Assembly: GCA_025174535.1 (NCBI GenBank)
Contig: JALBUN010000033.1
Span: 31,327-95,326, forward strand
DNA: 64,000 nucleotides
Reading direction: 5' to 3'
From: Cantharellus purpuraceus
Taxonomy: Eukaryota; Basidiomycota; Agaricomycetes; Cantharellales; Hydnaceae
Both the position numbers and the translations under genes were made by a program. The notes beneath the pieces are model-generated. The model made no database searches. It was given only the letters and a program-made list of their open reading frames with translations, and was not told the origin of the DNA. Shown piece by piece: positions 35,601 to 46,930 of the stretch. Within the stretch, counting starts at the first letter, position 1. Each line of letters opens with the position of its first letter.

Positions 35601-36327
35601 AACACGTCGGCGAACTCATGATACTCCTTAGGAACCATAGATAGGTCCAGTGGAGTGGATCGGGCAGAACAAGCAGCGAGGAATATCGGATTGGAGAGAT
35701 GGACCTGGAATGTGTGAGAGCCATCCAGTTTGCTTAGTCTGGCGAAGACCATAGTGTCCACCAGTGATATAAATGGCGGGGTAGACAGAGTATCTATCGG
35801 AGCGGAGTCAGCAGAGGCAGAAGATAGTTTCACACCTAAAATTGCTGGTGACATCAGGGATGACACAGCCTGTACTGGAGAACAGAATGTGATATGGCCC
35901 AATGCCCAGTCAATCAACAGATTGTAGCGGGTGAGCCAGTTATGTCCGAGAACCACAGAACAGCTGGAGTCAAGCAGAGTAACATAGAATGTAAGGTTCT
36001 GGATTTCTCCGACAGAAAAACGGATGGACAGATCTATAGCTTGTGAAATAACAGCATTAGTAGTGCCATCAAATAATCAGAGTGGTATCGGAGTTATGGT
36101 GTATGTATGGGGTTTATGTAAATCAGAAAAAGAGGAATTGAGGAAACAGTGAGTAGAACTGGAGTCAATTAACACTTGAATAGCGGTATCGGGAATGGAG
36201 TCGGAGTAGATGAGGAGGGTAAGGGAGTTGGAGTGGGAAAGAGTGGATGTGTTCAGGCAGACCTCGTTTGTCATACGGGGAGTACCAATGCAGCCCTCAG
36301 CCCATACGGAGGCTATAGGACTGCTTA
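32657..36327 (-). pseudogene. Gypsy-D copy 3 pol: protease to chromodomain
   Basis: The minus-strand order is the same as in copy 2. Protease (VLIDSSSTHCF) lies near 36160. RT has [13 protein letters not shown] and YLDD near 35055, and RNase H has LLETDASNYAL near 34630, ELLAIYEAFWIW and ITDHKNLEYF. The integrase has SMDFIEKLSP, VTSNWGSEF (AAT at 33544-33542 in place of the Asp codon) and YHPEGDGQTE. The chromodomain lies at about 32880-32657 (EYEISEILDS, QYLVKWTGYEG), ending PGPLMNL. About a dozen stops and shifts interrupt it, for example after RTF near 35180, after GHL near 33996 and in the chromodomain at INR. Reading the aligned frames of copies 2 and 3 identifies every domain. Confidence 0.94.
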
Positions 36328-37412
36328 CTATTTTTTTGGGTCCGTCACTTTTGCGTCGGACTTGTCTGTTGTGGCGTTGGCGGCATGGCCCTTTGCCTTT
36401 GCTGCAGACAAGGTTGCCTTGTTGCAATCCTTGGCTTGGTGACCAGGCTTTCCACAGAACAGACAGAGGTTGTTGTCCATGCGGCACTGGTGTTCCTGCT
36501 GGGTAAGTTTTCCGTCCTTCCCCAGCTTGGTGGAGAGGTCCAGAGTACTCTTGCAAGCTCCAGAGTTATTGCTGGTGCCAGAATTGTTCTGACCGGAACC
36601 GGAAACGGCAGCGTTACCAGTGTTTGACTTCTGGCCTGAGTTGGCGGTGGTCCTCTTATCGGAGCCCTTGTTGGACTTTGGGGTCTTGTCCGATGATTTG
36701 TCCAATTTGTTGTTGGCCGAATTTTTGCAGGAGACCTCGGATTGACATTCCCAATATCGGGTGTCGATGGATTGGGTGAGCTTGTGGAGGTTAACCAAAG
36801 TATCCAGCTTACCGACACATGATATCTCATCCTTGATGCAGGATGGGAGTCCAACGTAAAATTGGCATTGGAGTGCGGCGTCACCCCATTGGACTTTTGG
36901 GGCTAGCTGCTGGAAGCTCACAATGTATTTTGCAATTTTGTGATTTTCCTTCATCCAAAGTTGATCGAGTTTGTTCTCGGCATCAGCCTCGGGGTTGTAA
37001 GGACTGAAATTGGTCTGAAGTTCGGAGATGAAGTCAGAGTAGTCCTCCAACCATATCGGGTCAGAGTCGTCCATGAGCACTGGTTCAAAGTAGTCCAGTG
37101 CGGTGCCCTTGAGATAGGACATGGCGAAGGTGACCTTTGCCCAATTGGATGTGAACATGTCAGGGCGGTCGCAGAAATTCAACTGGCATTGTACCAAGAA
37201 CGGCTGGAGTTTTCGCGGATCAGACCCATCGAATGGGTTGGGTTCTCAGACCTTGGTCCAGGACTTAGGGGCTTGTGGGTTACGGATGCTGCTGGCAAGC
37301 AGGGAGATGGCTTGCATCAGATTTGGAGAGGGTGGGGTGTTGTCTTCTTCATTGATGGCCTCTATGTGGTCCATTGGTTCTTCAATGACCTCAGGGATGG
37401 TGTTGATGCTGG
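36328..37412 (-). pseudogene. Gypsy-D copy 3 gag
   Basis: The capsid-type gag has the retrotransposon gag domain (RKLQPFLVQCQLNFCDRP, KVTFAMSYLKGTALDYFEPVL, FSPYNPEADAENKLDQLWM, VGLPSCIKDEI), then a Ser/Asn/Gly-rich linker and the CCHC knuckle CLFCGKPGHQAKDC. The frame is open from 37197 to 36328. Upstream it continues (MDHIEAINEEDN, NPFDGSDP) but with one TGA near 37245. The 5' LTR and leader are missing: LTR C2 starts at 37413. Gag would assemble the particle that packages the element RNA. Confidence 0.92.
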
Positions 37413-38863
37413 TGTATGGGAACTGGTTTCCCCTTAAAAAAGATCTTGTTTAAAGTCCCGAAACTGTACAATTTCACTTCATGGCCTTAAAATATCAGCA
37501 TATATGTGCTGCTTTCTCTTGATTCAGGGCCATTCAAATATTCTCTATTTTTTCATATTTTTTTTGGGAATTTTCCATGCAGAAATGAGTCTACAAACTT
37601 ATTGTTCTGCTGGGCGAAGTTTTGGGACCCACATGGACCCACAAACCTTCCCAGATGTCAGCAGCCCCAAAGTCAGCCGGAGTCACCCAGACTACTGACT
37701 CATTTTCAATCACATGACTCATTTTAATCTCCGACTCAATCTGGTCACCACTGCCAGTAAATGCTCAATATCTTCGCAACCACTGCACCTCCTGACTCCA
37801 TTTTCAGTGGAGAGTTCAATAGAAGCTGTGCCTACGCATAGCTGTGCTAATCAGCCCGGGAAACGAAGTATTGACCGAGTTATTTGAGTAATGGTGACTC
37901 ATGCAATGACTCCTGCCATGACTCATGCTATGACTCCTTCCATGACTCATACCAACTCCTGTGATTACTCATACTATGACTCCTGCTCTGAGTCACACTA
38001 TGACTCCATCCATGACTCATGCCATGAGTCAGAGCAAATCAAGCAGCTCATTGGCTAGGAAACTTCCACCCCTTCTCACATATTCCACTAGCTTCCAGTA
38101 GATTCCATCTATTAATAGGTAGAAGTTTCCGGTAGTATTATTCAGCTCCTGTAAATACAATATAAAAGGAGCCCATTCTGCCTCTGAATAAATAACCATT
38201 TCTACCCCATCATTTGCACATCAGTGTGACTAGAGTGACATACAGTGTCATCCTCTATATCTCAGTAACTGTTGATTGTCCAGTTCAAGGGTCGCTTACA
38301 GTTGTGTAACTGTATTCGATTGCACTCAATGTAGTGATTGTCCTGCTTTGGGCATGAGTGTAGTATCTACCTCGCGTGACTACAAATCTACAGGGTGAGA
38401 TTGTCTGTCGATAGTCCTGCCATTAGTGCTCTTGTTTAAGTTACTAGTGTGTACTGCCTTTGCAGAGCATTAGAATCTTGAACTCGTGTGAAGCAGTTGC
38501 TAGACTACTTCACACATCGCTGTTACCCGCTTCAGAGTGTCACTGGTTGGACAGTCGGATTCATCCACCTACTTCCTCTAGCCTCTAAGTGCATTCCCCT
38601 CTTTTTGGAATATCTGGACCCCTAAGCGTCCATGAACTCTAGACTCTGGAAGTCTTATTCATTCCCTACTGCTAAGAAACGTATTACCTTCCTGCGTATC
38701 GTCTGCATTGACCATTACAATGGATTGTAACCAAAGTACAAATGTTAAATCGTTTCTGGAGTTGTGCTGCAGTAGGATTTGATATTCTTCTCAGCTGTTC
38801 ATTCACGGAATTGTGGTGATTTAGAGTTTGCCCTAACACCATAATTTTGCGGGTTCCAAAACA
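37413..38863 (+). repeat. LTR C (C2 variant) with a TGACTCA-rich segment
   Basis: A 1451-bp LTR runs from TGTATGGGAACTGG to GGTTCCAAAACA. It contains eight TGACTCA/TGAGTCA motifs (37696, 37715, 37895, 37919, 37943, 37989, 38013, 38025), six of them in an imperfect tandem repeat at 37890-38035. A TATA-like AATATAAAAGG lies near 38159. Flanks GCTGG and ACTGC do not match. The left neighbour is Gypsy-D gag and the right one is copia A, both minus strand, so it marks a rearrangement junction. Confidence 0.88.
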
Positions 38864-40340
38864 ACTGCAGTATATGTGAATAGATTGTCAATCTTTGGTC
38901 CTCATGCCAGGATCTGTCCTTTGTGTGACAATGTGGATTGGTTTTTGCTGAATAGTATGTTGACATTGGCATTTGTCATACATCCAACTGATAGTAAATT
39001 GGCACGTAGTTTAGGTGTGTATATGACGTTGGTGAGTGTGATGTGAAGGTCAGGTAGTTGTAATAAAGGGTTGGATATGATCTTTATATGTATAGATCTG
39101 CTCTGATTTGCAGTGAATGATTCCCCACTGGCGGTTTGAATCATGACGGGTGGGATGTTATTCATGTCAAAAAATAATGGTAAGTTTCCAGATAAGTGAC
39201 TAGATGCAGTGGAATCCACCCAGCCATGTATAAGCATTGTTATGGATTGATGGAGCTGAGATGGGTGATTGGATTGATACGATCGATGATTCAGTGATTG
39301 AGGTGACCATGATGAAGTCCTTTGTCTGTCCTGCAAGGTGAGCTGGTGTATTGATCATAGGTTTATCCATCTGCTGGTTATATTGCTGATGATTTGTCAT
39401 CTGTGTAGGTCTACCTGTAGGAAACTGAGGAATATGTGCATGTAATCCCTGGTTCTGCCTCAAGGCATCTGTCCTTCAAGTCCGCCACCTTGTGCATAGC
39501 ATTGAGATGCCATGTGTCCAGATTTTCCACAGTGATTACATTGCATCATGTTATATTGATTAGCTCTTGGTGTGTGATTTTGAGAACTATTGTCAGGTTG
39601 TGGAATATATGAGTTTCATGTCAAAATCTTTGGTTGTAGAGGTCAGAGAGGTCTGGACTGTGCAGCAAATGCAGTGCCAGCTTGGATGGATATTTTGAGA
39701 GCATTAAGATCAGCTTTGTGTGCCTCGAGATGTTCTTTGATCTCTTCTGGTTTGCGTGTAATCATCCTGATTGTTTGCGCAATCAGACACCAGGATTCCA
39801 GTATGTTCCTGAGTAAAGTGGCTGCATGAGTGGAGTCAGGTATCGTTTCACCCATCCATTTCAATTGATTCCTGTATTCCTTCATGACAGTGATACATGT
39901 GATAACAGACTGGTCAATCATGTGGTAATTCTCATATTTTGTCCTGATTATACTGATTTTGCTCAGATCAGTAGATTTGAATTTCCCAATGAGTATGTTC
40001 CATGCTTCACTTGCAATGTTGGTATCATCGATTGCAGTCTGGAGTTCAGGTGAGATACAGAGCAGAATTTGGTTATATGCAACATTGTTATGATCATTCC
40101 ATTCATTGATGAGATGGGATAGCGGTGTGGTGCTGATATATGGAATGTTATTGGTTGTAGTAACTGCTTGGTCCATGAGTGAAGGTAGAATATCAGTACC
40201 AAGAATGATAGCATATAAGCTGCAATCTCTCACCATGGCTAAAAGTTCCCTTTTCCAGGAAATCCAGTTGTCTCAACCCAATTTGGGTTTGAGATCTCGA
40301 AATTTGTGTACATCAAGTAAGGTTGTGCGGTAGATCTAAG
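38864..40340 (-). pseudogene. Copia A 5' half: gag, zinc knuckle, protease
   Basis: This minus-strand copia begins near 40330 with DVHKFRDLKPKLG, a stop, then DNWISWKRELLAMVRDC and an open frame 40236-39643 (AWNILIGKF, MKEYRNQLKWMGE). The CCHC knuckle CNHCGKSGHMASQC lies near 39555-39510. The protease has GWVDSTASSHL near 39225 and NLLSVGCM near 39000. It stops at 38864 where LTR C2 begins, before the integrase. Its LTR (40863-41463) is family A, so this is the missing front half of the element type seen at 1-2103, in opposite orientation. Confidence 0.87.
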
Positions 40341-40769
40341 TTTATACTCTCTTCAGCAACTCCTATGGTGGACAGTCATTATCAGATGGAATCTATATAC
40401 AAACTACTAACATCTAACATTAGTGGAACTGGTTTTGTATCCTTCAACTCTACTGTTGTGGAGAAGCCTAGATCTATATACATGGGATTACCCAACGATC
40501 ACATTGTGCCACATGTAGAGCTAGTAAAGATGAGAGGACACCAAAGGATTGAGTACCTCAAAGAGGAGTCTACAACCAAAGTTCTTGATATCTACAAAAA
40601 GCTAACCCATCTTGCCCTATTCACCTTCCCAAACACTAGAGACAACAATTCTATAATGGCAATGAAAACAAAAGGCCGAGTGCTACCCATTAAAGGCAAA
40701 AGAACCATGAGAGACATAACATATAGTTCGTTTTCTGTACCAGAGCGTCTGAAAAGACTCCAGTTGTAA
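40323..40769 (+). CDS. Unknown 148-codon ORF in the copia A leader, antisense to the element
   Basis: It lies between the copia A LTR and gag, on the opposite strand. A better start than 40323 may be the ATG at 40365 (MVDSHYQMESIYKLL). Its composition is balanced and protein-like, with no low complexity: VEKPRSIYMGLPNDHIVP, VLDIYKKLTHLALFTFPN, then the basic end TKGRVLPIKGKRTMRD. GTAAGT follows the last sense codon directly, so it could be an exon whose partner is elsewhere. I recognise no family. It could also be chance within a 500-bp leader. Confidence 0.3.
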   Translation: MCGRSKFILSSATPMVDSHYQMESIYKLLTSNISGTGFVSFNSTVVEKPRSIYMGLPNDHIVPHVELVKMRGHQRIEYLKEESTTKVLDIYKKLTHLALFTFPNTRDNNSIMAMKTKGRVLPIKGKRTMRDITYSSFSVPERLKRLQL

Positions 40770-40862
40770 GTATCACAGACTTATGAAAAATATATCTCAT
40801 TTTTCAGGTGAGAAGTAGTGAACACAACTTGAGTCATGGTAGATCGATGAGACTCTTAATCT

Positions 40863-41463
40863 GTTGTAAGATTAAGTAGACAGATAGCAGACAGTAGAAT
40901 AGGAGCATAGAATTCCAATATATAATTGGAATCTTAGAGATAAAAGGCAGTGAGTCAGAGAGAAAAGTACAACTGTGATTGACTGGAGAGTGCATATTGG
41001 TAAAATGTGAGGGCGACGCTGATGACGAGGCCACAACAACAAGATACTCAATAAGTGAGAGCCGATAAGAAATAATGTCAGCTGGTGCAGCGGATATCCT
41101 CAGTCTATACAGCTGTTTCTGATAAATACATGGGACTTACCTGGTGCAGCGGATATCCTCAGAGATCAAGCTGAGGGGATCACACTGCACCAAGGCAAGT
41201 CTTTATACTAAATGATGGAGACAGATAGGAGAACCAAGATAGGGGAGGAAAGATAGGGGAAGTGATAGGGGCAATGAAATAGGGGAGATGCACCCTGACA
41301 GGCTGTGCTGATAGGGGTGTCAAGAGAAAATACTAAAAATAGAATATGACTCATTTGAACCCTGACATACTTATACATATGAGAATGACCTTAGCATCTG
41401 GATCACGAACATGATGTCAGAATTACAGGTAAATGCTTAGCATATTCATTCAACATTTCTCAA
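40863..41463 (-). repeat. LTR A, 5' LTR of the copia A front half (with LTR I inside)
   Basis: On the minus strand this reads TGTTGAGAAATG to AATCTTACAACA. Relative to 1077-2103 it lacks about 180 bp just after the first 12 bases and contains a reversed LTR I. Its outer flank is CTTCA (41464-41468) inside LTR C, the counterpart of the TGAAA at 2104-2108. Confidence 0.85.
41006..41367 (-). repeat. LTR I, reverse, inside LTR A
   Basis: It is the reverse complement of the solo LTR I at 24610-24948: TGTGAGGGCGACG on the left, GAACCCTGACA on the right. The GCAGCGGATATCCTCAG motif is again duplicated (about 41087 and 41144). The flanks TAAAA and TACTT do not match, so the surrounding LTR A has also lost bases. 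Confidence 0.85.
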
Positions 41464-41794
41464 CACTTCAGAGTGTCACTGGTTGGACAATCACCCACCT
41501 ACTTCCTCTAGCCTCTAAATGCATTCCCCTCTTTTTAAAATATCTGGACCCCTAAGCATCCATGAACTCTAGACTCTGGAAGTCTTATTCATTCCCTGCT
41601 GCTAAGAAACATATTACCTTCCTGCATATAGTCTGCATTGACCAATACAAGGGATGGTAACCAAAGTACAAATGTTAAATCATTTCTGGAGTTGTGCTGC
41701 AGTAGGATTTGATATTCTTCTCAGCTGTTCATTTCACAGAATTGTGATGATTTAGAGTTTTCCCTAACACCATAATTTTGTGGGTTCCAAAACA
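41464..41794 (+). repeat. LTR C, 3' part
   Basis: This is the last 331 bp of LTR C, from CTTCAGAGTGTCACTGG to GGTTCCAAAACA. It starts exactly where the copia A LTR was inserted and is the last clear repeat before the host-like region. Confidence 0.88.
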
Positions 41795-44700
41795 GTTTCA
41801 ATGGGTTGAGATGATGAATCACTCCAAGAACACTTCTCACAAGCATTGGCTTCAACAGTCCTCCTACTTACTCCACACACACCCACCATTAATAATCCAT
41901 TTACAAATGTCTTCTTCTTTGGCTCATTCCATCATATTCCCTACCTCAGGTCACTTTGCACCCTTTCCCAAGAGCCCACTTGGCATCCTCAACTTCAGCA
42001 GAATGGCCATTTCAACAACTGTCTCATGATCACAAAAACACTATCTTCCCAATGAGATGACAGATTCAACAAATATGCTGTACCTGTGGTGCACATTTTG
42101 GAAACCATTGATGCAGTGAGCCAAGACCACCTGTTCTTTACTGCAGTCCAGATAGATTCTATCCGGCCACATATTCTGTGAGCCTGGCACTATATGTTTG
42201 ATCTTAATGTCTTTGTAGGGGGATGCAGGATCAGTATATGGAATATTTCTACTGAGGAGTGCCATGCAGCTCTTTCATTGCTTGTTGAATATGCAAGGAA
42301 ATGATAGGATGCAAGTCAAGCAACAAACTGTTTAATAGAGCTGGTTGACAAGGTGTGTGGTAAACTTGTAGAAGAAAACCAACAACGTGAATGGGGTGGT
42401 ACCCAACACATACAAGGCAGCCCATTTTGGAAGGAGGCCTTCCCAGTTCTACACACAAATATCCAAGTTGCTGGATGCCTCCTGGAGAAATGCCTGATGC
42501 ATGGATCCATTCACACTGGTGCTATGTACAGCATCTGGGACCATGCACCACCAAGTATAATCATCCATCAACATTACATCCCCAGTTGTGTAAATATGAA
42601 ACACAGATCTTGTTCAACACAAAGTCACCATATTGCTTTCAGGCATGCCACTGCATCTGTTTGTGCAATGGGAATAATTAGGATCAAAGCATACATAGAA
42701 CTACATACAAGCCTGCAACGCAACGATACAACACCACAATGACCAAGCTGGGGTTGAGTTACCTTGAGTCTACCACACGAACACACACCAAGCTCCACGA
42801 GGAATCAAGCAGACTACCAATGGTATGAATGTCGTGAGACCTCTCACCTCTCGATGGGAATACAGTCGGGTCAAAGCATGCAAAGGAAACAGACTATCCC
42901 CTGCCTCAAGCATGGGTATCGGACAATTGTCTGAGACGACCGTTACCATCACCTGCATGCACGTAAACCAAGCTGGCAAGCTAAAGCAGCTCCTAAATCG
43001 TGTCAGCTTGGTGCTTTGCTGTCATGCTGTACCACCCTAACATTCAATAGTGTTTTCACCTGACCATAGAACCATTACACACAAACATCCCTTACCTATT
43101 CCCTCACAACCTGCATCGCCCTCCAAACCATTATCAAATCTACGACTCCAGCACAATACATATATGTGCACTCGTCTCATAGCCAGTTCACCCTCTCACG
43201 CTGCCAGAGTCATTCAAAGCCCCCACATCTAATCGTGTCTGTCTTAAAAGCGGGGACATAGATACATGTACAGCACCGTGCACGCACGTTAGTTGACATC
43301 AGGATTGATCGTGTCAAGGGCAGAACACTCTGCAACGGTCTCTGCACCGCTGTTCCCAATAAACCCTCCAGATGCCTGTCTATGTTAGCTGTCTTGTCAT
43401 CAGAGTCAGCGATCTTGTTAGGGAGGTTTCATGATTAGCGCCTACCAGACATGGCGTACTGCATTCATCATCTTTGACAAACAGGGATAGAACCATATTT
43501 CATGTAGACGTAGCGTCGTGTTAAAAGACACCTTGCCTAATGAAGGAAAGGCTATCAGTGCCAACCTATCCGAGGATCCTAGCTAAATATTGGGATACTT
43601 ACCTGCTTGGGATGTCACAAATGGCAGTGCCACAAACAAGAAACAGAGGGTCGACCCGAATAAGCTGGACCAGCAGCTTCTTGAGCACCTTCTGAGGCAC
43701 TCTGAGATCTTTGGTGACTCACCCAGAACACACACGTACATCCAACCCAAACACGCGGTAGCCCTAGAAAACTTGCAAAAGGGAGGCCCCATCTGGCAAT
43801 CAACATGTGTGTGTATCGATGACAGAAAGGCGCGAGGGCGACGGCATTTGGGTCATCGATCATTGCCGTGGGTGCGGATTTAATAAGAGACCAAGTCAAT
43901 GGCCCCTGGTGCTGAAACGAGGTACAGACAAGACGTGGCAGGTGTTGACTGTGTCCAGCTTATGTGAAGCACGGCACGAACGGCGACCTGCCACGGTGTG
44001 GCCTTGTCGATCAGAGCGGGACCTCGGGAAGACTCCGGCAGCTTAAAACATTCTGTCCCAATCGCCTACCATATAACAACCACCCATCGGCCAGGTATTT
44101 CAGGCAGGGCGCTAACTGGCACCACCGCCCTTTCCCACTACCACTTTTTCATATCCCTTCTCCCTCTTTTTCCTTGTCGCCTTGTACGATGGAAGCACCA
44201 ATGCGCGTGCCCTCGTGCTCGACGGAGAGATGCGTGCGCTGGCTTACACGGTGCTGGTTCGGGAGTCCCAAGAGACCGACTCGGGCGAGTGCAGAGCCAT
44301 AGCTATACCGCGCTTTTCTCCTCCGCAGTTCCACTCCATTCGCAGTCCCCATCCTCTTCGTCTTCTTCTCCTTCTATGGCTCGACGTCCATATGAAGCAT
44401 CGCCGTGATACGATTGTTGTTGATAATGCCGCTGGATGGGGCCCACGCACGATCGTTGATGTGTGTCCTCCACACGTGGGCTCATCAACCGTTGTTCACG
44501 GCCATGCTCCCTATCGACAGTCTCTCTCTGCACTACCCATAGCCTTCATTGTGCAAACGACGAGTCTACGCTCGAGTGCAACACCTTTTGCGATACGCCT
44601 TATCTCCATGCACACCCTGTCCTGACACGTCTCTCTTTCACGTCTTTGAGTAGGCCTGCGATGACTGTATGTTGACTTAACTGTGCATCGAGTTTGTCGC

Positions 44701-45195
44701 CGCCATCGGGCAGCATACTAGTGCAATGAGACGTGGGTGCCACATCGGTGGGTGGGTGCCACGCACGGACCACCCCGTCGAGTCGATTCGCGTGTTGGGT
44801 CATCGTCCACAATCGTGCCAAGTATCAGAACGTGCTTGTCGACGTGCTATGAGCTCGTACACCATGTCCCTCGACGGGCGCTTGTCGACCACCCGACGAC
44901 AAAGCCGCTTTTCTAGCATCTGTTGACGTGCTGGTTTTTTTCCACTTGACTGGGCTGGCTGTCCACCTTGACGACAAGCCGCTGTGTAAGCATCCAGCAA
45001 CAGTGGATGACCGGAGAACCTCCACGTTGCATCGGGTGAATCCGCTTGGACGTTAATCACGCCTGTCCATGGCTTGGTGTTCATTCCATCATAGGAACAT
45101 GTGTCGGCTCACATTAACACAGCACCAGCGAGACGATGGTCGACTGGTTGACGGGTTGTATCTGGTGTGCGCGTCAGCGATACGTTCCTTCCGTA
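41795..45195. other. No recognisable gene
   Basis: The repeat nest ends here. Short frames exist on both strands (for example 42353-42742 +, 43590-43883 +, 44182-44625 +), but none shows a domain I know or a convincing exon structure. From about 43.2 kb the base composition is clearly richer in GC and CpG than the nest, suggesting ordinary host DNA rather than old transposon sequence. Confidence 0.5.
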
Positions 45196-45199
45196 CGCG

Positions 45200-45960
45200 T
45201 TTTCATATAGCACCATTTAAATATACTCATCTCGTCTCATCAACCATCGACAACATCGAGGATCAGACTCTACGTCGACAAAACGCTTCAGATATAAGCA
45301 TATGCCTGTTCTTCATCGTGACAATAACATCAATTGAAGCTTGGCGCATTGTCAAAAGAAGCAAACACACTCACGGGATAAAGTGCATGGACGACCAACA
45401 AAGTTGTTTTTGTTTAGAAGCGCGGCGACGAGCGTGTCTGGTATGCGCAGTAAGAGAGATATTCCTTTGATACACATTTTATATTGCTCACCGTTTAAAT
45501 ATGTCTATTTGTTTCGTCAGCCGTCGACAGCGTCGAGGATTAAACAAGGAAAGGATCAGATCTAAGCATGGATCCGCTCTTCATTGTGACAACAACACGT
45601 CAATTGAGAGTTGACGCGCTGTCCAAAGAAACAAACTCACGGGATAGAGTGCATGGAGCAATCTTTGTTTGAGAGGCTCTGCGACGGCCATGTCTGGTGT
45701 GCACAGTAAGACATACAGTTCTTTAATCCACGTTTCATATTGCTCACATTTGAATATGCCTATTTTGTTTCGTCAGCTGTTGACAGCGTCGAGGAATGAA
45801 ACTTTGACAAGAAGCGTTAGGTCTAAGCATATCTGTTCTTCATCGTGACAACACGTCAATTGAGATTTGGGGGGCATTGTCAAAAGAACAAAAGCAAACA
45901 CTTACCGGACAGAGTGCACGGACACCAGCAACGTCTTTCACTCGTTCAATCATCAAAGGA
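45200..45960. repeat. Diverged tandem repeat of about 260-270 bp, nearly three units
   Basis: Landmarks recur in the same order: a TCATAT-TGCTCAC-TTTAAATATG block at about 45209, 45480 and 45737, each followed by GTCGACAGCGTCGAGGA or a variant. The recurring blocks GTGACAACACGTCAATTGAG and GGGATAGAGTGCATGGA follow. Units are perhaps 70-80 per cent alike and the third is partial. Possible splice signals (CAGTAAGA, TTTCGTCAG) recur too, so this may be a decayed duplicated exon and intron. Confidence 0.75.
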
Positions 45961-46319
45961 AGGAAGGCTTCGCTTTTCTGACATTCCGAGTCCTCCGAGT
46001 CAAGTTTCAGGCTTTGGGGGATCGCAACGTCGGAGAAACCATGCCTTGACTGTCTGACTTGACTGTCTGACTGTCTGACACTTGCCTCGTCCGTCCATCG
46101 ATTGTCTGGCGAGAATTTGTCTGCTAAATCAGCTTGGATGGCATGCGTTATTCACCTTCGTAGTCTTGAGCCATCGAGCTACACAGAATATGAATACTGT
46201 TGATCAGTTGTTTTTCTGCAGAAACACCCACCGTCTCTGATTCATAATACCACGTCCAAGGGCTAGCGTATCAAGTTAAGCAGACTGTCGTCATCTCAAT
46301 CGCGTGTCCTTTTCCAGAC

Positions 46320-46930
46320 TTGTAAGACTCACGATTTACACCCGACATGCTCCCAGTCCCTGACATGTATGGATACTATCATAACTCAATCACAAATTCC
46401 GTCAGGACTTATTAGACTCACACCTTGCATTCAAACCACCAGTCTTTCATGTCTGGCAAGATGATAACCGGGACAACAGTCCTGCTGCAGATCCTCAAGC
46501 TACGCATACAGTCGTCAGCTGGTCATATGTTCTGTGCAAACCTATAAGACTCACGACTTGCATCCAACTTCCCAATCCGTCACACGTGTCTCCCAAAGCA
46601 TGCCAAAACGCATTCCCACCATTGTCGCATCGTTGATGTTCAGGCTACAAAAGTGGGTAATATCCTCAGCTGAAGATCCTTTCTCAAACCGGATGACTCA
46701 CAACTTGTGTCTAACCTCGTTCCCAGTCACGTCGATACCCCATTGCCAGCGGAACGTCCATAAATCATCGGAGCTTCAAGTAACAGGTAATGTGAATGCC
46801 TCAGTGGCATGTTGTGAGACTTACGTCTCGTAATCTCAGTCCCGCTATAATGAAGAGACTCATGACTTGCGTTCATTCCTCCCAGTCACGTATCCATGTC
46901 ACCACACCATGAGAACAGAATGGGGGCCTT
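46320..46930 (-). pseudogene. Array of five similar exon ends on the minus strand
   Basis: On the minus strand, five segments end in a similar coding block followed by a GTGAGTC-type donor at plus-strand 46326, 46415, 46548, 46695 and 46857. Three decode clearly: VRDWEHVGCKS, VTDWEVGCKS and MKDWWFECK. Others are shifted or stopped. Between them plausible introns of about 55 nt end in TAG or CAG. It looks like repeated duplication of one exon, now decayed. I cannot name the protein. Confidence 0.5.

Noticed and set aside
37408..38868. LTR C2 at 37413-38863 as a clean solo LTR
   Set aside because: The flanks GCTGG and ACTGC differ and the two sides are different elements, so it is a rearranged junction.
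44182..44625. 147-codon plus-strand ORF and its overlapping neighbours as a gene
   Set aside because: Four frames over the same bases are open on both strands, typical of GC-richer non-coding DNA, and none shows a motif.
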